Source of the DNA: Pelagomonas calceolata
Lineage: Eukaryota > Sar > Pelagophyceae > Pelagomonadales > Pelagomonadaceae
Reading direction: 5' to 3'
Assembly: GCA_918797485.1 (NCBI GenBank)
Contig: CAKKNE010000002.1
Coordinates: 1,516,501 to 1,580,500, forward strand
DNA length: 64,000 nt
Part shown: one piece after another, positions 36,501 through 42,971 of the stretch
Position numbering within the stretch: the stretch's first letter is position 1
How the letters are laid out: every line of letters starts with the position of its first letter
Translations under genes and position numbers: made by a program
Notes under the pieces: model-generated
Told to the model about the DNA's origin: nothing
The model's database searches: none
The model's input: the letters and a program-made list of their open reading frames with translations, nothing else

Positions 36501-37870
36501 TTTATCGGCGGGCCGTCGAGGGCGACGACCTCGGGCTGGCGCCCGACGGCGCGACGCTGCTCGGCGTCGCCGAGGTGCCCCTTTCGAAAGTGAGCGTCGA
36601 CGACGCGGCGGCCTTCGCCCCGGACGGCTGGGTCCGCCTCAATCCGCCAGGGAGCGACACTGCCGAAGCGCCGACGCCGCGCGTGCGGCTGCGCTGCCTC
36701 CTCGAGCCGGCGCCGCCGACGCCCTCTCTACAATCCGCGTCGCTGCGGCGCCGCGCGCGCGTCGAGGCCCTCGAGGGCGAGCTCGAGGTGCCGCCCTTCG
36801 AGGCGCCGCCGTCGCCGGCCGTCCAGGTCGCCGACGAGGGCGACGACGTCGTCGACGTGGGCGTCCTGTCGCGGCTGCGGCGCGCGCGGGCCACGGCCGT
36901 CGAGTCGCAGAATTTGTTGCGGGACTACGTGCGCCTGGGGGAGCAGTGCCGCGGTTTGGTCGAGTGGTCGCGGCCCGGGGCCTCGCTCGCGGTCTTCGCC
37001 GGGCTGACGTTGTTCCTGGTCGTCGCGGCGCGCATGCGCGCGGACTACCTCGGGGTGTTGGTGGTGCTGGCGACGATGGCGCCGGGGGCCATCTTAAGCG
37101 TGGAGCGGCGCGCCGCGCGAGCGAAGCGGAGCGCGCGGTGCCGCCGCGCGGCGAAGAAGTGCAACGACGCCGAGGCTTCATTAAAACGCGAGGCCGAGGC
37201 CTGCGAGGACGCGGACCGCGCGGCCCTGCTGGCGCGGGCCGCCGTAGCGTTGAACTGCGCGGCGCGCGCGGTCGCCGTCGCGGACGCGCACGCGGACGCG
37301 ACGAACGGGGCCGCCGCGCGGCGCGAGGCGACGCGGCCGGACCCGCTCATCGACCCCGAGGAGGTGACCATCTGGACGCGCTTGCGGGCGTTGCTCGAAG
37401 CCATACCGGCCGAGCCCGAGCTCGAGCGGGTCTTCGTCGAGCGGCGCCGCGCGCAGGAGTGGCGGCGGGCGCGCCGGGCGTGTCGGGCGCGCTTGGGCGC
37501 GACCTGGGCGGGGCCCCTCTGGCGGCGGTCGACGGCGTGGCGGCGGCACTTTGCGTGCGTCCGGCGCGGCGAATTGCAATTCTGGTACTCGGCCTCGCAC
37601 GCTCTGGCCGGCGTGTCGCCGGTCCTCGTCGTGTCTTTGGACAACGCGCGCGTCGTCGACGCGCTGGCGGGCGACGACCTGCCCGTTTTGACCTTGCACG
37701 CGCCCCTTAAATCAGCGCCTGCGGAGCACCGCGAATGGCGCCTCGCGGCCGCGCATTGCAGGGACGCGGACGCGCTGCGGCGGTGCGTCTGCCGCGAGGC
37801 CTCCTTCGCCGGCGACTCTGATGATCGGCCTGTTTCTCCGGCGCTGTCGGGGACTAGTTCGACGTTCTAA
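33548..37870 (+). CDS. PH / C2-like / double membrane-hairpin protein
   Basis: 1440 residues, single exon, very rich in Ala, Arg and Asp. A PH domain at about 5-115 (RYCVLTTKDGERSLLVFE ... EAYDWRRALQAN) and a second PH-like unit at about 135-245 are followed by an Ala-Gly hydrophobic stretch at about 275-315. A C2-like region lies near 400-480. A transmembrane pair at about 640-690 (LLVTVVSILVCIAA; CFWCVLLLFGLDRL) is followed by another C2-like segment near 900-1070 and a second pair near 1140-1190 (SLAVFAGLTLFLVVAA; YLGVLVVLATMAPGAIL). A last PH domain is at about 1320-1420. The paired hydrophobic hairpins recall plant MCTPs and reticulon-like anchors. A membrane-contact or lipid-binding role is inferred; I do not recognise a named orthologue. 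Confidence 0.7.
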   Translation: MEEDRVLLRSGLLLQSLNDEHDWAYRYCVLTTKDGERSLLVFESAAAKTPVRTVALANDASARPFDAAEAERLGSGGIVLKANDAAPETFWRALDEREAYDWRRALQANLHFDDTDQEGAGDALMPDACHGGPLLVWEIGRGGEDVRWQRKFCELGAGRGGRLRLHACEPTDVVKWRDRDRGDVLAPLATARLQQRPDAFATPGFEVALADGRRFACRATDVLDDSVDAWLAILGPLCARQPEPAAVEEAEEAAAPAAPDAVTYSRRASVAASVAGAAATVAGVAGAGATVALGAGCVVGAGALATYSSAAADTCRAVVDYALAPRRRSSSFMGIDEDARAAAAAADQAQDDADAVVAEVDVDVRRARLLRSGGADDALPPTLKIDGDEESGEGRLLEAPVVVVVRHGDAAFSSSVITRSSGLRRVQLRCAFKCASARQSIVIEVRGADAADPTRGPLFGRRELSLFELAERDAEDELRRLRARLRRAWGAAETPEESSSSDSEDDPLEHKRFHGSARPAARSSRTDGAWLALFKPGEEPKIDDHEERTDGFASGDVDDASGVKRGAACALIDAKVIVTPTSSVGTLAFANPRLRLERDRPARDTVPSPAVTLDLLKRLFAVATWCAVQSDRMTDMLYWHAPLQSLLVTVVSILVCIAAARDHCWVLPALCFWCVLLLFGLDRLTGEWILRRVAPGDTIRDRDCATLRLAALAVDGLDLDAARQPYLRIRYVPACARSPLALRVARAARDSIIENDDALEAARRACDDAVAAASDACPAGRALRAVAVATARLEEAQKGTWRWDSLDATPHPHRREKPSGRLSTSAPPRIGVRSRAAYEAERLMQWATGRPSVTPVKASTISPVPEPVVQTPPPPGSPRAVDLKKEVPATPPPSKAPFFSTPHHAEADVAAAASTRFRACWRRKGEKAYARAWSVPVLRELRVSAGAGPAAAPRVVPWERAAGRLRVELYAPEAASVGDDAARDIYRRAVEGDDLGLAPDGATLLGVAEVPLSKVSVDDAAAFAPDGWVRLNPPGSDTAEAPTPRVRLRCLLEPAPPTPSLQSASLRRRARVEALEGELEVPPFEAPPSPAVQVADEGDDVVDVGVLSRLRRARATAVESQNLLRDYVRLGEQCRGLVEWSRPGASLAVFAGLTLFLVVAARMRADYLGVLVVLATMAPGAILSVERRAARAKRSARCRRAAKKCNDAEASLKREAEACEDADRAALLARAAVALNCAARAVAVADAHADATNGAAARREATRPDPLIDPEEVTIWTRLRALLEAIPAEPELERVFVERRRAQEWRRARRACRARLGATWAGPLWRRSTAWRRHFACVRRGELQFWYSASHALAGVSPVLVVSLDNARVVDALAGDDLPVLTLHAPLKSAPAEHREWRLAAAHCRDADALRRCVCREASFAGDSDDRPVSPALSGTSSTF

Positions 37871-38144
37871 GGCTCTGGTTTTGTGTGTATGTATGTACTG
37901 TAGTTTTTATTGTGATTGTGCGCCCTTATTTATTTACGAGGTCCTACCTGTAGGGTATATGTACATGTTACCATAGGGATAGGACTTACCACATAGGAAT
38001 TAGCCAGGCGCACGGCAATAAAACGCCATCGGCGCCTGGGCGAGTAAAAGACCTATTGACGAGTCCGCTCAACGAGCGCGCGAGTTCGCTCAACGAGCTC
38101 GCGTATGAAGACATACGTCTCTCTTCGACGAGCGCCGATGCCTT
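37871..38144. other. Intergenic with short direct repeats
   Basis: Contains a canonical AATAAA at about 38019 that could serve the upstream gene, and a short direct repeat (ccgctcaacgagcgcgcgag / tcgctcaacgagctcgcg) at about 38060-38103. No missing 5' part of the following transporter can be read here. Confidence 0.5.
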
Positions 38145-38882
38145 ATGACCGCCGCCGTGTGGATAGTGTGGTTTGCCTTCGGTCTATTGTACTATGGCAT
38201 CACCCTGCTTGTTACTAGAAGCTACAATGTGAACCGACTGCGTGGAAATCAAATATACAGCGCGTTCGTCCTGAATCGCCGCGTCGACCTCCACGCCATC
38301 GACGCGACACCTGCTCGATGGCGTGGCGATGTCGGTTCATCACCGCTCGACGGAACCAGCGCGGCCACGTCATCGCCGAGAAATGAGCACAAGACACACT
38401 GGTTGATTTCCACACAGGTGACCGACGACGACGACGAATTCAAATGTCGCTTCAAGTTTTGGACGATATTTGCCATCTTCACCAGTGAGTTAGCTGGTGC
38501 TTTGCTCCTGTTCGCGACCATAGATAGATTCGGGCGCGTCAAATGCGCGGTCCTGTCCTATTTGCTCGTTGCGGTGTTCCTCATCCCCGTCGCCCTTGAG
38601 GCGTCCGGGACGTTTGTCTGGCTCTACCTCGCGCTGGCATTTGGAACAGCAGGGTCGTCGACAACGTGGGTGCATACGACGGAACTCTATTCGACAGACA
38701 TCCGGTCGACGGCGCACACGCTCGCCTTCATCGTGGGCCGGTTCGGCGGCTTTGCTTCGGGATACGTCGTCGAGAACGCAAACAGCATACCCTTCGCGAC
38801 GACCGTGCTGATCATCATGGCGGCGCTGAGCGCGTTGGGGACGTTGACGCTGCGCGAGACGATGGGGGAGAGACTCAGTTAA
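38145..38882 (+). CDS. C-terminal half of an MFS transporter, with introner; probably truncated
   Basis: Exons 38145-38228 and 38418-38882 join in phase 0 to 182 residues with about six hydrophobic helices. IDRFGRVKCAVLSYLL and TTELYSTDIRSTAHTLAFIV are typical of the loop and helices of the second half of SV2/organic-ion type MFS proteins (about 12 helices in full). The N-terminal half is missing upstream, so this is a fragment or a gene whose 5' exons were lost. The intron (189 nt) has no in-frame stop, so an unspliced message would add 63 residues. The stop lies 3 bp from the stop of the convergent rhomboid gene. Confidence 0.6.
   Translation: MTAAVWIVWFAFGLLYYGITLLVTRSYNVNRLRGNQIYSAFVLNRRVDLHAIDATPARWRGDVGSSPLDGTSAATSSPRNEHKTHWLISTQVTDDDDEFKCRFKFWTIFAIFTSELAGALLLFATIDRFGRVKCAVLSYLLVAVFLIPVALEASGTFVWLYLALAFGTAGSSTTWVHTTELYSTDIRSTAHTLAFIVGRFGGFASGYVVENANSIPFATTVLIIMAALSALGTLTLRETMGERLS
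38238..38417 (+). mobile_element. Introner 2 (180 bp)
   Basis: Ends CTGCGTGGAAATCAAAT and GGTTGATTTCCACACAG. The flanks GTGAACCGA and GTGACCGA are the same 8-mer with one extra A. Intron 38229-38417 uses GT of the first copy and CAG of the element. The inside carries the family core (GTCGACCTCCACGCCATCGA, GCTCGATGGCGTGGCGATG). Confidence 0.9.
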
Positions 38883-38885
38883 TAC

Positions 38886-39749
38886 TTACGTTTGCGGTTC
38901 GAACAACCCCCCCGCCGTCGCCGCGTCGGGCGCAGGCGGAAGGGGCTGGACCACTGAGCTCGGCGGCGGCCGGACCTGTTGGTGCGAGTAGTGCCGCACG
39001 GAAAAGCGCGAGCGCGGCGCGAGCAGGCCGTATCGATGGAAGACCCATCCGGCTAGCGCGCCGCCGAGGTGTGCCGCGGAGCCCGGGTGGCCGCAGACGG
39101 CCATCAACGAGTCCCACGCGACGAGGGCAGCCCCGACGTGCGACGCCTGAAACGGCCGCGCGACGTAGAAGAGGTGCACCGGCGATGTCGGGTTCTTCAG
39201 GATGAAGACGCAGCCGCAGGCGTAGACGAGCGCGCCCGAGCCCGTCACGCCTCCTGACGCGCCGAGGGATTGTGATACCGCCGTCGCGCAGCCGCCTGCA
39301 ATAATACTCGCCAACGCGAAGCGTGCGAACCGTTGTGACCCCGCGGAAGTCTCCACCGGCTTCGCCACGAGATAGAGTGCCAGTAGACCGAACCCCAGCT
39401 GGGACGGCGTCCCTGTAACAATAGCGTGCGCCGCGAGAGCGTGGAATCGTCGCATCTGTAAGGCGCGGCGGCAGCACACGGCGTGCCCGACGATGGAATG
39501 ACGTAACTTGGGCCGCGTCGACGCGACGAACGTCAGGAGATGCGAAGCCGCCAGCGCGTACGTGATCGGTGCATCCCGTCGAAACGACCGCTGCCAGTCG
39601 CTAAACGCGTTGTTCGCGCCGCCGGCGTGAATTTTGCGGCATCGCTGCGAGGGTTGCAGCGCGCGGACTTTGGTGCATCGCTGCGACGGCTGGCGTGCAC
39701 ATGCGCGCGCGACGAGTAGCACTGCAACAAGGGCTGCTCTGCGCATCAT
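38886..39749 (-). CDS. Rhomboid-family intramembrane serine protease
   Basis: 287 residues with an N-terminal hydrophobic signal-like stretch and several transmembrane segments. The catalytic Ser lies in LGASGGVTGSGALVYA (about residue 166) and the catalytic His in GSAAHLGGALAGWVF (about 225), the GxSG/H dyad of active rhomboids. A short internal duplication (QPSQRCTKVRA / QPSQRCRKIHA) follows the leader. Rhomboids cleave single-pass membrane proteins. Organelle or secretory location is suggested by the leader but not proven. It is tail-to-tail with the MFS fragment, 3 bp apart. Confidence 0.8.
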   Translation of the reverse strand: MMRRAALVAVLLVARACARQPSQRCTKVRALQPSQRCRKIHAGGANNAFSDWQRSFRRDAPITYALAASHLLTFVASTRPKLRHSIVGHAVCCRRALQMRRFHALAAHAIVTGTPSQLGFGLLALYLVAKPVETSAGSQRFARFALASIIAGGCATAVSQSLGASGGVTGSGALVYACGCVFILKNPTSPVHLFYVARPFQASHVGAALVAWDSLMAVCGHPGSAAHLGGALAGWVFHRYGLLAPRSRFSVRHYSHQQVRPPPSSVVQPLPPAPDAATAGGLFEPQT

Positions 39750-39888
39750 CTCTCTGCTTGCTCAGAGTGTGTGCAGCAGTGAAATTACTGTCAGTAATAA
39801 CCGGTGCCACAGGTTTCACCAGCTCTAATGCAATGAAACGAGTCTACGCCACTCGTTTGGTCCCTTGCTTGCGCTGGCTTGGTGGCTT

Positions 39889-39910
39889 GCTAGTGTCTTA
39901 CACCGCTAGC
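39889..39910. promoter_or_regulatory. Recurrent intergenic CTAG dyad motif, copy 3
   Basis: GCTAGTGTCTTACACCGCTA then GC, 140 bp upstream of the rhomboid start and 19 bp from the stop of CDC123. It is the reverse-orientation form of the motif at 42674-42696 and 48315-48337. Confidence 0.5.
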
Positions 39911-39928
39911 TGCGCGTTCACGTAAACA

Positions 39929-40993
39929 TTAATCCACACCCCCGTACGACGACGCCGACGACGAAGCAGACGAGTCGTCGAGGCGGCTCCGGCGTACGAG
40001 CTCGTCCAGGCCCCCCGCGTCCGCGATGGCCGCGACGTCGAGCGGCGCGCGGAACGACGACAGAGCCGACGCGCGCACGGCGTCGGAGGCCTCGACGACC
40101 CGCAGCTCGAAGGTTTCAGAAGGCGGCCGCGGTCCAGCCACGTTACGTCGGAGCGCGAGCACGTCGCCCCACTCGAACAGTAAAGGGTCCGTGCGCTGCG
40201 CCGCGACGTTCACGTCCACCAAGTAGGTGGAGCGGCGCTCGATCACGACGTCGACGACGCAGTGCGTCGGGAGACTCAGGGCCCGGTCGAAGAACGCGCG
40301 GAGCCTTGCGCGCATTTCATTGAGAGTGGATTCGTCACTCAGGTCGCGGAAGACCGTGTCGACACGGCGCTGGCACGCCGCGACGAGCCGCCCGTCCAAC
40401 AGAAAGCAGCGGAACTCGCGCGACGGCTCCACACTCACGAACCGCCGCACGGCAAGCACGACATTCAATGCGCGGGCCGCGTCGTCCTTGACCAGGGACG
40501 ACGCCGCGAGCAGCGCGAAGGCGTCGCCGGCCGTCGCGCATTCGAGGGAGCCGAGCCACGCGGCGTCCTTGGGCGCCGACCAGTTGAGCTTCACAAAAGC
40601 CGCGCCGCCGACGGCGGCGATGGCCTCATCAATAGCCGCCTCGATCGCCGGAAAATGCGGCGCAGCGCCGTCGTCGTCCGAGTCGCTCAGCTCGCAGTCG
40701 TCCTCCCTGTTATGGGTCCGCGCCGTGACGCGGGCGCCGCGTTTCGTGCGCGGCAGCACGCAGGGGCCGTCGCTCCGGAGCCATTCCACAAATGGCGCCG
40801 GCAGCGGCACGAGGATCGTTTTGAAGGTCACGTTTTTGTGCGCGTCGTACCAGGCGGCGATGGAGCAGGCGTCCTTTTGGTCGCCGCCGAGCTGTGCGGC
40901 GACAGCGTCTTCGATGCTGCAGGCGTCCGTTTGGTCGCCGCCGAGCTGTGCGGCGACAGCGTCTTCTTCGCTGGATGCTTCGAGGGCGGCCAT
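39929..40993 (-). CDS. CDC123: CDC123/D123-family protein
   Basis: 354 residues, single exon. WYDAHKNVTFKTILVPLPAP at the start of the fold, FVKLNWSAPKDAAWLGSLEC, SREFRCFLLDGRLVAACQR and YLVDVNV follow the D123 family, an ATP-grasp-like fold. In yeast and animals CDC123 assembles the eIF2 heterotrimer and so controls translation start. The N-terminus carries two tandem copies of EDAVAAQLGGDQxDACSI, an 18-residue recent duplication outside the family core. Length is normal for the family (about 330-360). Confidence 0.88.
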   Translation of the reverse strand: MAALEASSEEDAVAAQLGGDQTDACSIEDAVAAQLGGDQKDACSIAAWYDAHKNVTFKTILVPLPAPFVEWLRSDGPCVLPRTKRGARVTARTHNREDDCELSDSDDDGAAPHFPAIEAAIDEAIAAVGGAAFVKLNWSAPKDAAWLGSLECATAGDAFALLAASSLVKDDAARALNVVLAVRRFVSVEPSREFRCFLLDGRLVAACQRRVDTVFRDLSDESTLNEMRARLRAFFDRALSLPTHCVVDVVIERRSTYLVDVNVAAQRTDPLLFEWGDVLALRRNVAGPRPPSETFELRVVEASDAVRASALSSFRAPLDVAAIADAGGLDELVRRSRLDDSSASSSASSYGGVD

Positions 40994-41179
40994 CGGTTTA
41001 GCTGAGTTGTGGTCGAGGCTGTGAGGCTGCAGGCTGCAGCTCCTCTGCCGTCGTAGCGATGCAATAAGATGCAGAGCGATGGTCGCTGCGACTTGTGTGG
41101 ATGGAAGCAGTGGCTGCTGGTGCGTATTGACGAGCGTACGGCCTGTGCTGCTCTCGCCGCAAGTGCTGCTTGCCTGCTT

Positions 41180-41199
41180 GCTAGTGTCTCACAGCTAGC
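41180..41199. promoter_or_regulatory. Recurrent intergenic CTAG dyad motif, copy 4
   Basis: GCTAGTGTCTCACAGCTAGC, shortened by two bases against copy 3. It lies 187 bp upstream of the CDC123 start and 23 bp past the stop of the sulfotransferase-like gene. Confidence 0.45.
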
Positions 41200-41221
41200 G
41201 GATACCTCAAAAGCAAATAAG

Positions 41222-41990
41222 CTATTCCAACATCCACTTAAACTTCGTCGGCCGCAAAGCCCGCGCGACCTTGTCGTAATTCGAGATGAGACTCCGAACC
41301 GGGAGAGCTCCATGCACGACGTGCGTCGTGTTCTTGAGCGTCATTGTCCGCAGGCGACTCGCGTCCGGCGCCGGCCAGAGCCCCAGCTGGTACATGATCG
41401 TCGCCCACACTTCGGGCCGGTCGACGACTTCCTCGTACCAGTGGAGCCGCGCGTCGCCGCAGCGATTCCGAAACAGCGACGCGAGGCGCTCGTTCTGGTC
41501 GTACTCGTTCGCGATGCGCTCTACGAGCCCGTGGATGCGTATCGACGGCCGGAAGCGCCGGAGGTCGGCTGCAGCGGCGGCCGTCGCGGCGTGCGACGCC
41601 GAGCCGCGCATCTTGGCCGCTTCATTTGATATTTCTCGTCGCAGGACGTTCCGTCTCAAAAGCAGCACATAGGGCAGCTTCATTTCGCAGACGGCAGACG
41701 CTAGCGCCGTCAGCGACGCGAATGGGTGAGTGCCGTGCTGATGGTGGCGCTTCTGGCCCGACCTGTGCGGAAATCACATTCCGTCCCCGACGCCATCGAT
41801 CCGACGTTGATTTCTGCACGGGGCCCAGACGTGTCCAGGTGCGTCATAAACTTGAATCCGAGCGCCGTGCGATAGCTGTTCCGCCGCTCCTCGTGCGCCC
41901 GGGCGAAGACCCGCCGCAGGGCACAGACGCACGCCGGCGACGGCGTCGCGGACGCGCACGCCCCAATCCCTGACTCTCTCTGCTGCGGGT
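41222..41990 (-). CDS. Sulfotransferase-like protein, 5' end unresolved
   Basis: The last exon (41762-41222) and an upstream exon ending at 41831 join in phase 2 across an introner. The join reads RTALGFKFMTHLDTSGQK, then SLTALASAVCEMKLPY and VLLLRRNVLRREISNEAAKM. LLRRNVLRR-x-IS and HWYEEVVDRPEVWATIMYQL (near the C-terminus) fit the PAPS-binding Arg/Ser region and the YEDL-like segment of sulfotransferases. The N-terminal P-loop exon could not be found between here and the next gene at 42151, so the gene may have further introns or be truncated. The stated 5' limit is approximate. Confidence 0.5.
41763..41821 (-). mobile_element. Introner 3 (about 59 bp)
   Basis: Plus-strand ends CTGTGCGGAAATCAC and TTGATTTCTGCACGG. 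Flanks in gene sense are GTCTGGGC (donor copy) and GTCGGGCC. Intron 41763-41830 restores the sulfotransferase frame. Like introner 1 it is nearly all terminal repeat. Confidence 0.75.
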
Positions 41991-42150
41991 GAAAAACCCG
42001 ATTTGTTGAGTACGTGATCTGCGCAGGTCAAGCTTGTGGGCCAGATTGATCCTCACGAGAAGGATGTATTGCAAAACCGCGCGGTGGGCAACGCGGGGAG
42101 GGGTCATTAGGATCAACCTGGAGACGTTAGGCCGCGCCGTGTGCGTTCGC

Positions 42151-42432
42151 CTAGCCCCGGTTCTTGGGGTTCGCCGGGCCGTCGCCAATCGTCGTGTATC
42201 CGAGAATGCCCGCGATGACGCCGGTCAGCAGGAGCGTGAGGCCGCCGACGGGCAGGATGAGGTCGCCGGAGGAGAGGCCCGCGGCCAGCGCCGGCGCGGG
42301 CGCAGCGGCAACGACGGCCGCCGCAGCAGCGAGCGGGGCCTTCGGCACGGCGGTAGCGAGCTGCGTAGCACGCTGAACGTTCGGCGCGAGAGCGGCGGCA
42401 CCGGAGGCCAAAAGGGCAATGGAGAGCTTCAT
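42151..42432 (-). CDS. Small predicted plastid (thylakoid) single-span protein
   Basis: 93 residues. MKLSIALLASGAAALAPN looks like a heterokont bipartite plastid leader (ER signal, then an ASAFAP-like A-LAP junction). A short basic transit part is followed by an Ala-rich thylakoid-transfer-like stretch ending PALAAGLSSGD. The predicted mature part of about 41 residues has one membrane span (LPVGGLTLLLTGVIAGILGY). The size and build are those of small photosystem or cytochrome b6f subunits, but I cannot match it to a named one. The frame is open upstream to 42729, but the leader fixes the start at 42432. Confidence 0.65.
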   Translation of the reverse strand: MKLSIALLASGAAALAPNVQRATQLATAVPKAPLAAAAAVVAAAPAPALAAGLSSGDLILPVGGLTLLLTGVIAGILGYTTIGDGPANPKNRG

Positions 42433-42714
42433 TGTGTTAAATACCTGCGATGAATGCACGTTTCGCCCAGCACTGATGCGCGACAGGCGATCGCGCGCGA
42501 CGGCAGTGACAGGGGTGCAAAACGGGGTACACGGGTGCGTGCGGCAGACGCTATAGCAGTGATGCGTGCAAGAGATGATTGAGAGCGGACTCCGTGCGAG
42601 AGTCCGTTTTGCGCAAGAAACAGACCTGTCTATCGGTGAATTGACAGGTATAGAGAAATAGGAAATTCCGCGGGCTAGCGGCTGTAAGACACTAGCACAG
42701 AGGTCTAGCACATG
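42433..42714. other. Promoter-side intergenic region of the small plastid protein gene
   Basis: Contains the CTAG dyad at 42674-42696. No other gene or repeat was recognised. Confidence 0.4.
42674..42696. promoter_or_regulatory. Recurrent intergenic CTAG dyad motif, copy 5
   Basis: GCTAGCGGC, TGTAAGAC, ACTAGC: one of the two best-preserved forms of the motif, differing from the copy at 48315-48337 at two bases over 23. It is 242 bp upstream of the small plastid protein start. Confidence 0.55.
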
Positions 42715-42955
42715 GCCGAGAGACTGCATTTACGTTGGCGACGCACCGACGGACGGCGCAGCGGCTCGCGCCGCCGGCTACGGGTCCGCAATCGGCTGCA
42801 GCTATGGCTCCCATGCCGCGTCGAAGCTGACGGCGTCGGGGCACTTCGACGCCGTCGTGCCCGACGTCGCGGCGCTGGAGAAGGCGTTGTTTCCGGACGG
42901 GTTTGATGACGATGATGAGGCGCTGGCGGGCGTGGTGAGGGGTGGTAAGTCATAG
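42715..42955 (+). pseudogene. C-terminal remnant of a HAD-superfamily phosphatase
   Basis: A frame without its own Met reads DCIYVGDAPTDGAAARAAGY, then GSAIGCSYGSHAASKL and SGHFDAVVPDVAALEKALF, and ends at a TAG at 42953-42955. IYVGDAPTDGAAARAAG is the HAD motif IV region (GD-x3-D) followed by the domain's usual ending, as in phosphoglycolate-phosphatase-like proteins. The catalytic DxD, motif II and motif III parts are absent upstream. It is either a decayed fragment or the last exon of a gene with distant exons. Its end lies 16 bp from the convergent RdRP stop. Confidence 0.55.
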
Positions 42956-42971
42956 TAACATTAGATCACAA

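Noticed and set aside
36304-37710. 468-codon plus-strand frame inside the PH/C2-like gene
   Set aside because: It overlaps a longer frame with recognisable PH and membrane segments and is itself a low-complexity Arg/Ala/Gly string.
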